In this document: one piece after another, positions 22,973 to 31,525 of the stretch
How the letters are laid out: each line of letters begins with the position of its first letter
Position numbering within the stretch: position 1 is the stretch's first letter
Assembly (NCBI GenBank): GCA_002840405.1
Contig: PHAR01000010.1
Coordinates: 1-50,308 of the forward strand
Length of the DNA stretch: 50,308 nucleotides
Direction: 5' to 3'
Source: Deltaproteobacteria bacterium HGW-Deltaproteobacteria-8
GTDB lineage: Bacteria; Desulfobacterota; Desulfovibrionia; Desulfovibrionales; Desulfovibrionaceae
Position numbers and translations under genes: made by a program
The notes under the pieces: generated by a model
Databases searched by the model: none
Told to the model about the DNA's origin: nothing
Seen by the model: the letters and a program-made list of their open reading frames with translations, nothing else

Positions 22973-25900
22973 ATGAGCCAAGACTACCTTGATCCAGAGA
23001 TCCTCTCTGACTTCTTCGTTGAAGCCAAAGAGCACCTTGAGACCATCGAGCCGAATCTTCTTCAACTGGAGAAGACTCCGGAGAACCTCGGCCTCCTGAA
23101 CGAAATTTTCAGGCCCATGCACTCCCTCAAGGGCGCTTCTGGATTCCTTGGGCTGCACAAGATTAACGGCCTGGCCCACAAGGCCGAGAACATCCTCGAC
23201 GAGCTGCGCCAGGGCGCAATGGCTGTGAACTCGGCCATCATGGACGTCATCCTCTCCGCCACGGACGCGCTCCGGCAGATCGTGGACAACCTTGAGAACA
23301 CTGGGCAAGAGGGCGAGGTGGACACCGCTTCCATCATCGCGCGCATCGAGAGCATCCTGGCCGGTGACCTTTCCACGCCGAGCGCTGCGCCTCAGCCTGC
23401 GGCCGACGAAATCCCCGAGGCGGTGCAGGAGACGGTCGAGGACCCTGTTGGTCAGGCCTTTGCCGAGGCCCTCCTTGAACCCCAGGAGCTTGAGCCTATG
23501 GACGAGCCTGACCTTCCGGCTGAGACAGGCCCCCTGAACATCCGCTGGCAGAACGTTCAGCTGGAGCCAAGCCCGGACTTCGACCCCACGCCGTATGTCC
23601 TGACCACCGTGGGCGAGGGACACCTCAACGATTTTCTGGAGGAGGCGCGGGACCTCGTCGGCAGCCTGAACGAAGGCCTGCTGGAGCTGGAGAAGAATCC
23701 CGACGGCAGCAGTGAGCTGGTCAACGACATCTTCCGTTATTTCCACAACATCAAGGGCAACAGCGGCATCATCGGGTACAGGGAGCTCAACGCCCTGACC
23801 CATGAGGCCGAGACCCTCCTAAACCGTGTCCGCAAGGGCGAGATGCGCACCAGCCGCGCTGTCATCGACCTGCTGCTGGCCGTGGTGGACTTGATCGAGG
23901 AGCTTCTGGGCCGCATCGAGGTCGACGGCATGAAGGCCTCGCCCAAGGACATCTCGGTCATGGCCGCCGTGCTTCAGGCCACCACCGAGGCCGGTGAGCT
24001 CGTGGTGCCGGAGCAATACCGGGCCATGCTCGCGCCGGATTACGCTCCCGCAGGCGCTCCCGCCGACCTTCCGGCCGCGACTCCGGCCGAGGCCACGCCT
24101 GAAGCGGTCGCGCAGGGCGAGGACTTGGCCGTGGCCCAGACCATGGAGGCCGAGCCTGTTGCCGTTGCACCTGCGGCCGATGGCTACGATGCCGAGGATG
24201 TGGACATCTTCGAGCAGACCGTGCTGCACCAGGTCAAGAGCCTGGACATGGCTCTGGACATGTTGCGTCAGGATGCCTCTCAGCGCGACATCATTGACGG
24301 GTTGTACCGCAGTTTGACGACGTTGCAGAATTCAAGCGGCTACATGGGCCTCTCCGAGATCAAGGACTTTTCCGAGCGCACCGCCGGGCTTGTGGACCAG
24401 GCCCGCAAATCCGATGTGGATTTTGATCTCATGCTGGACATCCTGTCCCAGGAGATCTCCATCCTCAAGGACATGACCCTCAAGGCCCTGGCGGACATCA
24501 AGGGCGTGGCACCGGAAGACCTCCCGACCCTGGCCGAGGCCGAGCCTGTCGAGGCGCCCAAGCCAGAGCCCAAGCCTGAACCCAAGCCCGAGCCCAAGCC
24601 CGAGCCCAAGCCCGAGCCCAAGCCTGAGCCCAAGCCTGAGCCCAAGCCTGTTGCGCCGCCAGTTGCGAAACCCGCTCCCAAGCCGGCCGCGGCGGATGCT
24701 CCCAAGCCGGGTGCCGCGCTTGCCACGCCGCCCACGGCCGCCCAGGCCGCCTTTGAGGCTGGCCAGCCTCCGCAGAAGGGAGCCACTACCATCCGCGTGG
24801 ACCACGAGAAGCTTGACCATTTGATGAACCTCATCGGCGAGCTGATCATCAACCGCAACCGCTATTCCATGATCGCCCGCGCCCTGGCCCAAGGCCAGGA
24901 GGATGTGGGCGACGTGGCCCAGCAGCTCACCGAGACCACCTACGCCATGGCGCGTATCTCAGACGACCTGCAGGACACCATCATGAAGGTGCGCATGGTC
25001 CCGGTGCATACGGTATTCTCGCGCTTCCCGCGCCTGGTGCGCGACCTCTCGCGCAAGAGCGGCAAGCAGGTGGAGCTCATCACCGAGGGCGAGGAGACAG
25101 AACTCGACAAGAGCGTGGGCGAGGAGATCGGCGATCCGCTGGTGCACCTCATCCGCAATTCCCTGGACCACGGCCTGGAGTCTGAGGAAGATCGCGTCGC
25201 CGCAGGCAAGAACCCCAAGGGTCATGTCTGGCTGCGCGCCTACCACAAGGGCAATTCCGTGGCCATCGAGGTCGAGGACGACGGGCGCGGCATCGACCCG
25301 GAGAAGATGCGCCAGGTGGGCGTCAAGAAGGGCCTGTGCACCGCCGAGGAGGCCAAGCTCCTGGACGACCGCCAGGCCGTGGACCTCATCTTCGCCCCTG
25401 GCTTTTCCTCGGCCGAGAAGATCACCGACGTCTCCGGCCGGGGCGTGGGCATGGACGTGGTCAAGACCAACATCAAGAACCTGAAGGGCAACATCCAGAT
25501 CAACACCGAGGTCGGCCGGGGCACGCGCTTCACCCTGACCCTGCCGCTGACGCTGGCCATCATCGACGCCCTCATGGTCAAGGTGGGCGAGGGCACCTAC
25601 GCCATCCCGCTGGACGCCGTGAGTGAGACCACCAAGATCGAGGTCGAGCGGCTCTCCGAGGTCAACCACCGCAAGGCACTGACTCTGCGCGGCGAGGTGC
25701 TCGGCATCATCGAGCTCTCGGAGCTCATGGGGCTGCCGGGCAACCCCGAAAACCGCCAGATCCTGCCCGTGGTCATCATCCACGACAACGACCGCAGGCT
25801 CGGCATCGTTGTGGACAAGCTCCTGGAGCGTCAGGAGATCGTCATCAAGCCGCTTGGCCAGTATCTGAACACCTTTGAGATCAACGGCATCTCCGGCGCC

Positions 25901-25996
25901 ACCATCATGGGCGACGGCTCCGTGGTGCTCATCCTGGACCCGCACGAGGTCTACCGACTGGCCACGGCCACCACCAAACAGGCCGGGCACGATTAG
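22973..25996 (+). CDS. cheA: Chemotaxis histidine kinase CheA with multiple Hpt domains
   Basis: 1007 residues, far longer than the usual 650 to 700. Hpt 1 has His50 in RPMHSLKGASGFLG; Hpt 2 has His258 in RYFHNIKGNSGIIG; a third Hpt-like segment reads RSLTTLQNSSGYMG with Thr449 where His is expected, so it cannot be phosphorylated there. A Pro-Lys-Pro-Glu linker (529-559) leads to the dimerisation domain (DHLMNLIGELIINRNRY), the HATPase domain (HLIRNSLDHGLES, VEDDGRGID, DVSGRGVGMDVV) and a CheW-like regulatory domain from about 865. It phosphorylates CheY and CheB. It is the last gene of the che operon. Confidence 0.96.
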   Translation: MSQDYLDPEILSDFFVEAKEHLETIEPNLLQLEKTPENLGLLNEIFRPMHSLKGASGFLGLHKINGLAHKAENILDELRQGAMAVNSAIMDVILSATDALRQIVDNLENTGQEGEVDTASIIARIESILAGDLSTPSAAPQPAADEIPEAVQETVEDPVGQAFAEALLEPQELEPMDEPDLPAETGPLNIRWQNVQLEPSPDFDPTPYVLTTVGEGHLNDFLEEARDLVGSLNEGLLELEKNPDGSSELVNDIFRYFHNIKGNSGIIGYRELNALTHEAETLLNRVRKGEMRTSRAVIDLLLAVVDLIEELLGRIEVDGMKASPKDISVMAAVLQATTEAGELVVPEQYRAMLAPDYAPAGAPADLPAATPAEATPEAVAQGEDLAVAQTMEAEPVAVAPAADGYDAEDVDIFEQTVLHQVKSLDMALDMLRQDASQRDIIDGLYRSLTTLQNSSGYMGLSEIKDFSERTAGLVDQARKSDVDFDLMLDILSQEISILKDMTLKALADIKGVAPEDLPTLAEAEPVEAPKPEPKPEPKPEPKPEPKPEPKPEPKPEPKPVAPPVAKPAPKPAAADAPKPGAALATPPTAAQAAFEAGQPPQKGATTIRVDHEKLDHLMNLIGELIINRNRYSMIARALAQGQEDVGDVAQQLTETTYAMARISDDLQDTIMKVRMVPVHTVFSRFPRLVRDLSRKSGKQVELITEGEETELDKSVGEEIGDPLVHLIRNSLDHGLESEEDRVAAGKNPKGHVWLRAYHKGNSVAIEVEDDGRGIDPEKMRQVGVKKGLCTAEEAKLLDDRQAVDLIFAPGFSSAEKITDVSGRGVGMDVVKTNIKNLKGNIQINTEVGRGTRFTLTLPLTLAIIDALMVKVGEGTYAIPLDAVSETTKIEVERLSEVNHRKALTLRGEVLGIIELSELMGLPGNPENRQILPVVIIHDNDRRLGIVVDKLLERQEIVIKPLGQYLNTFEINGISGATIMGDGSVVLILDPHEVYRLATATTKQAGHD
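24557..24649 (+). repeat. Short tandem repeat inside cheA encoding (PKPE)7-PKP
   Basis: Seven and three quarter copies of a 12-base unit close to CCCAAGCCYGAG encode the Pro-Lys-Pro-Glu spacer at residues 529-559. Units differ only at third bases, so the repeat can change length by slippage in steps of four residues without losing frame. Confidence 0.95.
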
Positions 25997-26025
25997 CCCC
26001 GGGCCTGTTCGAGCGCAGCACACTG

Positions 26026-26054
26026 GGACAGCCTTCGGGCTGTCCTTTTGTTTT
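26026..26054 (+). terminator. Rho-independent terminator of the che operon
   Basis: GGACAGCC and GGCTGTCC pair around a TTCG tetraloop and are followed by TTTTGTTTT, 30 bases after the cheA stop. Confidence 0.9.
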
Positions 26055-26062
26055 GGCGGGGG

Positions 26063-27034
26063 CTACCTGGCGTAGAAGTGCAGAAGCGCGGCGGAGAGCG
26101 CCGCAGTGAGGCCAAGCCAGACCAGGGTCAGGGCGCAGTGCACCAGCGCCGGGCTGGAGCAGGGGCGCTTGCTGCGGGCCAGCAGGACCCACAGGGTGCA
26201 GGCCGCCAGGATGCACGAGCCGCAGGCCACGAGCAGCACCATGACCGCCTGGGCGTCGCCTGGCGAGCCGGGCAGGGTGGTCAGGCGTTTCCACAGGGCG
26301 GGCAGGAAGGACAGCGCGAGCACTCCGGAACGCAGGGATGACCGCGAGGCAAGGCGCATGGCATGGGCAAAGGCTTCGCGGCCAAAGGGCTCGCGGTCGC
26401 GGCGGAGCAGCAGGTACTCCAGGCTCCAGGCCCCGGCGCACATCGCCGCCGCCAGGGTGCTGGCCAGCACTGCGGCCCAGAGCAGGGACGCGGTGGACGA
26501 AAGGTCAGGCGGCAAGAGCGGCGCAAGGCTGATGCCGTCCTCGGTCATTGCGCCGAGTACTGCCTGGGTCTGGGCGGCCAGGTCGCGCAGCAGGGAAAGG
26601 GAGAGCCAGAGGATCACAACGGCCAGTACGGACAGGGATGCGGCCGGAGACAGGGAGTTTTTTGTGGTGTGCGCCCGGTACGCCCCGCGCGACAGGCGGA
26701 GCACCGTCAGCGAAACGCAGTAGGCGGCGATGGCCAGGGCCAGCAGGGCCGGAACCAGCGGAGCGGCCAGCAACCAGTCGCGCAGCCAGGGCAGGCGGTA
26801 CAGGGCCAGCCCGGTGACGGCGGCCAGGACCAGGCAGGTGAGCAGGGCGCAGGTGAGGGCCATGCGCAACAGCCGCCGGGCATAGGCCTCGGGGTGCTGG
26901 GTGCCGCGCACCTGGCCGACGGTGAGGCAGATGGCCGCCAGGATGGGCGCACCCAGGGCCGCCAGCCCGAAGAACAGGAAAAAGGCCGGGGCAGCCATGG
27001 CGGCTGGGATGCGCAGGAGTTCGATTACGGGCAT
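26063..27034 (-). CDS. Multi-spanning membrane protein, hypothetical
   Basis: 323 residues from MPVIELLRIPAAMAAPAF; AGAGG five bases upstream favours this ATG over starts up to 27115. About seven or eight hydrophobic helices are visible, such as FFLFFGLAALGAPILAAICL, LVPALLALAIAAYCVSLTVL, SLSVLAVVILWLSLSLL and ALTLVWLGLTAALSAALLHF. A basic loop lies near residue 220 (LLLRRDREPFGREAF). No family motif, heme ligand pattern or transporter signature is recognised. It converges with the che operon and diverges from the CpoB-like gene over 140 bases, so it is probably transcribed alone. Confidence 0.7.
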   Translation of the reverse strand: MPVIELLRIPAAMAAPAFFLFFGLAALGAPILAAICLTVGQVRGTQHPEAYARRLLRMALTCALLTCLVLAAVTGLALYRLPWLRDWLLAAPLVPALLALAIAAYCVSLTVLRLSRGAYRAHTTKNSLSPAASLSVLAVVILWLSLSLLRDLAAQTQAVLGAMTEDGISLAPLLPPDLSSTASLLWAAVLASTLAAAMCAGAWSLEYLLLRRDREPFGREAFAHAMRLASRSSLRSGVLALSFLPALWKRLTTLPGSPGDAQAVMVLLVACGSCILAACTLWVLLARSKRPCSSPALVHCALTLVWLGLTAALSAALLHFYAR

Positions 27035-27174
27035 GCTGGCCTCTGTTTTCGTTGATGGTGCAGATCTTTTGCCGTATTTTTCCAGTGCAGGCAAGCCGCG
27101 TGGTTCCGGCAGCATGTGGGGATTCTTGCCAAAACCATTTCTCTGGCCTAAGAGGTGCTGAACAGGAGAGGCCC

Positions 27175-28071
27175 ATGCGTCACAAAGCTCTGATCCTTGC
27201 CTTGCTCACGGTGTCCCTTTGCGGCTGCGCCGGCAAGATGGACGCCAAGCGTGGACTGAGCGAGGAGTGGCGGTTGCGCAGCCTGGAGGAGAACTTCCTC
27301 AACTTCAAGGAAGGGCAGCGGCAGCAGGAAGAGCAGGGGCGCGACCAGCAGCGCAAGATGATGGAGCGCATGAAGGCTGTTGAGGACTCTGTGCAGCGGA
27401 TGCAGGAGCAACTCAATGCCGGCGGAGTGGTCATGCCGCTGAAAAAGGCCGAGCCCGCAGCGACTCCCGCGCCCATGGCCCCTGTCGTGGTCGGCACCCA
27501 ACCTGGAACCACTCCAATCGAGGCCGCCAAGCCAGAAGCGGTCCAGCCTGAACCTTCCCCATCGGCCGCGTCCCAACCCGCTACGTCCCAGGCGGAACCC
27601 GCCGAAAGTCCGGCCCCGGCTGCTGCGATGACTCCAGACGCCGTCCAGAGCGAACAGCGGACCGCTCCGGCCGCCACACCCGCCCAGACTCTGGCCAAGG
27701 GCGCCGCCCTATACCATGAGGGCATGACCCTCGTCGCCGCCGACCACCCAGAGGAAGGCCGCAAGCTCCTGCAGGAATTTCTGTCCACCGAGCCGAACAG
27801 CGCGCTGGTGCCCAACGCCCTGTACTGGCTGGGCGAGAGCCACTACGCGGACAAGCACTACGCCCAGGCCATCATGTCCTTCAAGGAAGTGACCAGGCGC
27901 TACCCGAAGCACACCAAGGCGGCGGCGGCCTTGCTCAAGATCGGCATGTCCTACGCCATGATGGGCGAGAAGGACAATGCCTCCCTGTACCTGCGCGCGC
28001 TGTTGCAGGATTTCCCCAAGTCCGAGCCCGCGCCCCTGGCCCGCAAGAAACTCGCGGAGCTGGGGCGTTGA
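27175..28071 (+). CDS. CpoB/YbgF-like lipoprotein with TPR repeats
   Basis: 298 residues from MRHKALILALLTVSLCGC. The signal peptide ends in the lipobox LCGC, so the mature protein should be a lipoprotein anchored at Cys18. A coiled-coil follows (RSLEENFLNFKEGQRQQEEQ to about residue 85), then a long Pro/Ala/Glu-rich linker, then TPR repeats from about 185 (LYHEGMTLVAADHPEEGRKL, ALYWLGESHYADKHYAQAIM). This is the layout of CpoB/YbgF, the Tol-Pal partner coordinating outer-membrane constriction and peptidoglycan synthesis. tol and pal genes are not adjacent. GGAG upstream supports the start. Confidence 0.85.
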   Translation: MRHKALILALLTVSLCGCAGKMDAKRGLSEEWRLRSLEENFLNFKEGQRQQEEQGRDQQRKMMERMKAVEDSVQRMQEQLNAGGVVMPLKKAEPAATPAPMAPVVVGTQPGTTPIEAAKPEAVQPEPSPSAASQPATSQAEPAESPAPAAAMTPDAVQSEQRTAPAATPAQTLAKGAALYHEGMTLVAADHPEEGRKLLQEFLSTEPNSALVPNALYWLGESHYADKHYAQAIMSFKEVTRRYPKHTKAAAALLKIGMSYAMMGEKDNASLYLRALLQDFPKSEPAPLARKKLAELGR

Positions 28072-28108
28072 GTCTGGCGGCTCTGCCTGGGCCGCCCTTG
28101 GTGCACCT

Positions 28109-29314
28109 ATGAGCCTGGACGCCGCCAAGGAATTTTTCTCCTGTCTGGCCTTGCGGCACACGCCGGGCCTGGGGCCGCGTTCGTGGAAGAGCGTCCTCTC
28201 CGGCTATGACAGCGCCTACGCCGCCGTATCCGATGCCCGCAACTGGTCCGGCCGCAAGCTTCTGCCGAAAAATCGCGTTGAGGTCTTCCTGGCCGAGCCC
28301 TGGCGTCCCGGCGCAGAGGCCGAGTACCGCGCCGCGCGCTCCTTCGGCGCCCGTGTCATCACCTGGTTCGACCCCAAGTACCCGAAACTTCTGCGCGAGA
28401 TCCCCGACCCGCCAGCCCTGCTGTACATCGTCGGTGATGTGAGCCTGCTGCGCAACCCGTCCGTGGCCGTGGTCGGGGCCAGGGAATGCACCCTGCTGGG
28501 GCTGCAGTCAGTGGAGCGCATCAGCTCCGAGCTGTCCCGCTTTGGCATCACCGTTGTCTCTGGGCTGGCGGCTGGCATCGACCGCCAGGCCCATCTCGCG
28601 GGCCTCTCCGGCATCGGCGGGTCCATCGCCGTCCTGGGCGCGGGGCTCGACGTGCACTACCCGCCGGACAACGAGGATGTGCGCCAGGCCCTGGAGCATC
28701 ATGGCCTGGTGGTCAGCGAATTCGGTCCGGGCACCAGGCCCGAGGCCCGCAACTTTCCCTACCGCAACCGCATCATCAGCGGCCTGTCGCTTGGCGTGCT
28801 GGTGGCCGAGGCCGCCGCGCGCTCCGGCAGCCTGATCACGGCGCGGCTGGCCTCGGAGCAGGGCCGCGAGGTCTTTGCCCTGCCCGGACCGCTTGGCCAG
28901 CCGACTTTTGCCGGCTGCCACCGGCTCATCAAGCAGGGCGCGGCCCTGGTGGAAAGCGCCGAGGACATCGTTCGCTCCCTGCGCTACCAGTTCAGCGCGG
29001 AGCTCGCCAGCGTGCCCAAGACCCTGCCCGTGCAAGCACAAGCAGCTTCGGCCCAGCCTGCGTCCACTACCGCCTATCCCAGGCCCCACGTGGTGCCTCC
29101 CCCGGCCCCGGCCCAGCCCAAGCCCCTGCCCGCGAACCTCACGGACGAGGAGCGCAACCTGCTCTCCAGCCTGACTCAGGAGGGCAAGGTGCACATCGAT
29201 GCGCTGATCCAGTCCCTGGGCTGGGAGAGCCATGTCGTGAGCCGCAGGCTGCTCGTGCTGGAGATGCAGGGGCTTGTCCGCCAGTGGCCGGGCATGTACT
29301 ATAGCCTGACATGA
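28109..29314 (+). CDS. dprA: DNA-processing protein DprA
   Basis: 401 residues from MSLDAAKEFFSCLALRHTPG. An N-terminal SAM-like region is followed by the Rossmann-type DprA domain at about 80 to 300: VAVVGARECTLLGLQSVERI, VSGLAAGIDRQAHLAGL, VLGAGLDVHYPPDN, FPYRNRIISGLS and GSLITARLASEQGREVFALP. A winged-helix tail (LLSSLTQEGKVHIDALIQSL) closes it. DprA loads RecA on incoming single-stranded DNA during transformation. No other competence gene is in the window. The ATG has a weak binding site; an upstream start at 27977 in the same frame overlaps the preceding gene. Confidence 0.94.
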   Translation: MSLDAAKEFFSCLALRHTPGLGPRSWKSVLSGYDSAYAAVSDARNWSGRKLLPKNRVEVFLAEPWRPGAEAEYRAARSFGARVITWFDPKYPKLLREIPDPPALLYIVGDVSLLRNPSVAVVGARECTLLGLQSVERISSELSRFGITVVSGLAAGIDRQAHLAGLSGIGGSIAVLGAGLDVHYPPDNEDVRQALEHHGLVVSEFGPGTRPEARNFPYRNRIISGLSLGVLVAEAAARSGSLITARLASEQGREVFALPGPLGQPTFAGCHRLIKQGAALVESAEDIVRSLRYQFSAELASVPKTLPVQAQAASAQPASTTAYPRPHVVPPPAPAQPKPLPANLTDEERNLLSSLTQEGKVHIDALIQSLGWESHVVSRRLLVLEMQGLVRQWPGMYYSLT

Positions 29315-29348
29315 TCTTCCCCCTCACCCCAGGCGTCCAGGAGCGGCA

Positions 29349-29681
29349 ATGCAGAAGATTCCCCTAAGCCTTGTCAAACCCGGCATGAAGCTGGCCAAGG
29401 CCATCACCAAGGCCAACGGCATGGCCATCGTCGGCTCCGGAGTTGAACTCACCGAGGCGCTCATCGACAGGCTCGACGGCATGGGCATTGACAGGGTTTT
29501 TGTCGTGGGCGACGCCGTGGCCGTCAGCCAGAATCCGACGGAACGCATGCTGCGCCTGGACCAGCTTTTTCGCCGCCTGAATGACGACGCCTACATGGTC
29601 AAGGTCAAGGCCTACCTGCACGAGTATTTCGCCATCAAGGCCGCAGCCGACGCCGCAGCGGCCACGCCGGGCAAGGGGTAG
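29349..29681 (+). CDS. Small protein resembling the N-terminal domain of HD-GYP proteins
   Basis: 110 residues starting MQKIPLSLVKPGMKLAKAIT. The pattern of an LVKPGM motif, GMAIVGSGVELTEALIDRL and a strand IDRVFVVG resembles the DUF3391-like N-terminal domain found before HD-GYP phosphodiesterase domains, here standing alone. The C-terminal 40 residues are helical with an Ala-rich end. GGAG five bases upstream supports the start. It is four bases from the HDOD gene, so the two may work together; function unknown. Confidence 0.75.
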   Translation: MQKIPLSLVKPGMKLAKAITKANGMAIVGSGVELTEALIDRLDGMGIDRVFVVGDAVAVSQNPTERMLRLDQLFRRLNDDAYMVKVKAYLHEYFAIKAAADAAAATPGKG

Positions 29682-29684
29682 CGC

Positions 29685-30563
29685 ATGGAAGAAGATCTCA
29701 AGACCAGCGCCAAAGGCAAGATCCTGTCCATCCGCGATCTGCCCACCATGCCCAAGGTCCTGGACGAGGTTTCGCGCCTTGTCCAGAACCCGAACACCAC
29801 CATCGAGGCCATCGCCAAGGTCATCTCGCGTGACCAGGTGCTCTCGGCCAAGGTGCTCAAGATGGTCAACTCACCGGTGTACGGCTTCCCCGGCCGCATC
29901 GGTTCCGTGCAGCATTCCCTCGTTCTCTTGGGCTTCAACGTCATCCGGGGCGTCATCATCTCCACTTCGGTCTTCGACATCATGGCCAAGGCCATGGAGG
30001 GCCTGTGGGAGCACAGCGTGGGCTGCGCCCTGGCCACGGGCCTCATCGCGCGCAAGGCCGGCCTCAAGGACCCCGAGGAGTACAGCGTCTGTGGGCTGCT
30101 GCACGACCTGGGCAAGGTCGTGGCCGCCGTGCAGCTGCCGGAGCTGCACAAGGCCGTGGGCGAGACCGTGCGCAGTCAGGACCTGCGCTGGCTGGAGGCC
30201 GAAAAGGCCGTGCTCGGCTTTGGGCATGACCGCATCAACGCCTGGCTGGCCGAGCACTGGCACCTGCCCCCGAACATCAAGGAGGCCATGAGCGCGCACC
30301 ACAACCCGGAGCGTGCCCAGCTCTATCCGCAGCACGCTTCCGCCGTGCATCTGGGCGATTTCGTGGTCCGCGTCTTCGAGTACGGCTCCGGCGGCGACGA
30401 CCAGGCCGTGCCCCTGTCCCCGCAGGCTTTCAAGATCCTGGGCATCAAGCTGTCGGACCTGGACAGCGTGCTGGATGACTTTGCCGAGAACCTGTCCGAG
30501 GTCTCCGGCGTCAACTTTGCGCCCGAGGACGCGGAAGCGCCCAACGGCAGCGCCTCCAACTGA
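29685..30563 (+). CDS. HDOD-domain signalling protein
   Basis: 292 residues. The HDOD domain covers about residues 18 to 215: LPTMPKVLDEVSRLVQNPNT, VISRDQVLSAKVLKMVNSPV, SVQHSLVLLGFNVIRGVIIS and the partly kept HD segment SVCGLLHDLGKVVA. HDOD proteins are regulatory relatives of HD phosphohydrolases without established catalysis and often control motility or cell-cycle genes. The Asn/Ser-rich tail has no domain. It lies between the small 110-residue protein and a receiver-GGDEF protein with gaps of 3 and 11 bases, so these three form a signalling unit. Confidence 0.9.
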   Translation: MEEDLKTSAKGKILSIRDLPTMPKVLDEVSRLVQNPNTTIEAIAKVISRDQVLSAKVLKMVNSPVYGFPGRIGSVQHSLVLLGFNVIRGVIISTSVFDIMAKAMEGLWEHSVGCALATGLIARKAGLKDPEEYSVCGLLHDLGKVVAAVQLPELHKAVGETVRSQDLRWLEAEKAVLGFGHDRINAWLAEHWHLPPNIKEAMSAHHNPERAQLYPQHASAVHLGDFVVRVFEYGSGGDDQAVPLSPQAFKILGIKLSDLDSVLDDFAENLSEVSGVNFAPEDAEAPNGSASN

Positions 30564-30574
30564 CGGAGCAGGCC

Positions 30575-31525
30575 GTGGCCAGCAGTCTCTTCCCCCGCCA
30601 GCAGCACGGCACCCTGCTCACCCCGGACCCGGAGCTTGCGGCGCTCTTCCGCAGCCTCTGGGACCCTGCCGAGGTGAACTGGACGGTCATCGACCAAGGA
30701 CGGCGGGCCATGGAGATCCTCTTCAACGAGCCCCCGGACATCCTCGTGGTCGACAACCGCCTGGAGGACATCAAGAGCACCGAGGTCGTCACCATCGTCA
30801 AAAGCGAGAACGTGTACCGCCAGCTGCCCGTGATCCTGTGCCTGGATTCCGCCGACCTGGAGCAGCCCTGGAACTGGAACGAGATCGAGGCCGACGACTT
30901 CCTGGTGCGGCCCTTTCAGCCCACCCAGGCGCGCGAGCGGGTGTATCTGACCCTGTGCCGGGCCTCCCGCGCCATGGACGCAAACCCGCTGACCAAGCTG
31001 CCAGGCAACACAAGCATCATCCAGCGCATCCAGGACCTGATCGACCGCCAGGATGACTTTGCCCTGGCCTACTGCGATCTCGACTACTTCAAGTCCTTCA
31101 ACGACAAGTACGGCTTCTCGCGCGGGGACGAGGTGCTCATGATGACCGCGCGGGTCATCGCCAACACCATCCGCGGCTTCATGGGCGTCAAGAGCTTCGT
31201 GGGCCACATCGGCGGCGACGACTTCGTGTTCATCGTGCCCGCAGACATCGCCGAGGAGGCTTGCCAGCGCGTGGTGGAGGCCTTTGACGCCATCGTGCCG
31301 AACTTCTACGACGCCGATGACCGCGAGCGCGAGAGCATCGTCTCCACCGACCGCCAGGGCGAGGTGCGCACCTTTCCGCTCATGGCCCTGTCCATCGCCG
31401 TGGTCTTCAACACAGGCGGGCGGCTTAAGCACTTTGGCGAGGCTTCGGCCATCGCCATGGGGCTGAAGAAAAAGGCCAAGGAAAACGTGAAGAGTTGCTA
31501 TGTCCTCGACAGGCGCACCCCGTAG
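30575..31525 (+). CDS. Receiver-GGDEF protein with GGDDF variant motif
   Basis: 316 residues, GTG start with GGAG upstream. A receiver-like domain spans 10 to 130 with Asp60 in PDILVVDNRLED as likely acceptor, though the N-terminal acidic pair seen in standard receivers is reduced to TPDPE. The GGDEF domain spans about 135 to 310; the signature is GGDDF at 213-217 and the metal/substrate region AYCDLDYFKSFNDKYG is intact. No RxxD inhibitory site is visible five residues before the motif. GGDDF proteins can be active, so diguanylate cyclase activity is possible. It overlaps the XerC-like gene by 26 bases. Confidence 0.88.
   Translation: MASSLFPRQQHGTLLTPDPELAALFRSLWDPAEVNWTVIDQGRRAMEILFNEPPDILVVDNRLEDIKSTEVVTIVKSENVYRQLPVILCLDSADLEQPWNWNEIEADDFLVRPFQPTQARERVYLTLCRASRAMDANPLTKLPGNTSIIQRIQDLIDRQDDFALAYCDLDYFKSFNDKYGFSRGDEVLMMTARVIANTIRGFMGVKSFVGHIGGDDFVFIVPADIAEEACQRVVEAFDAIVPNFYDADDRERESIVSTDRQGEVRTFPLMALSIAVVFNTGGRLKHFGEASAIAMGLKKKAKENVKSCYVLDRRTP

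Noticed and set aside
24557-24649. Possible CRISPR or satellite array
   Set aside because: 12-base units without spacers, in frame within cheA, encoding the PKPE linker.
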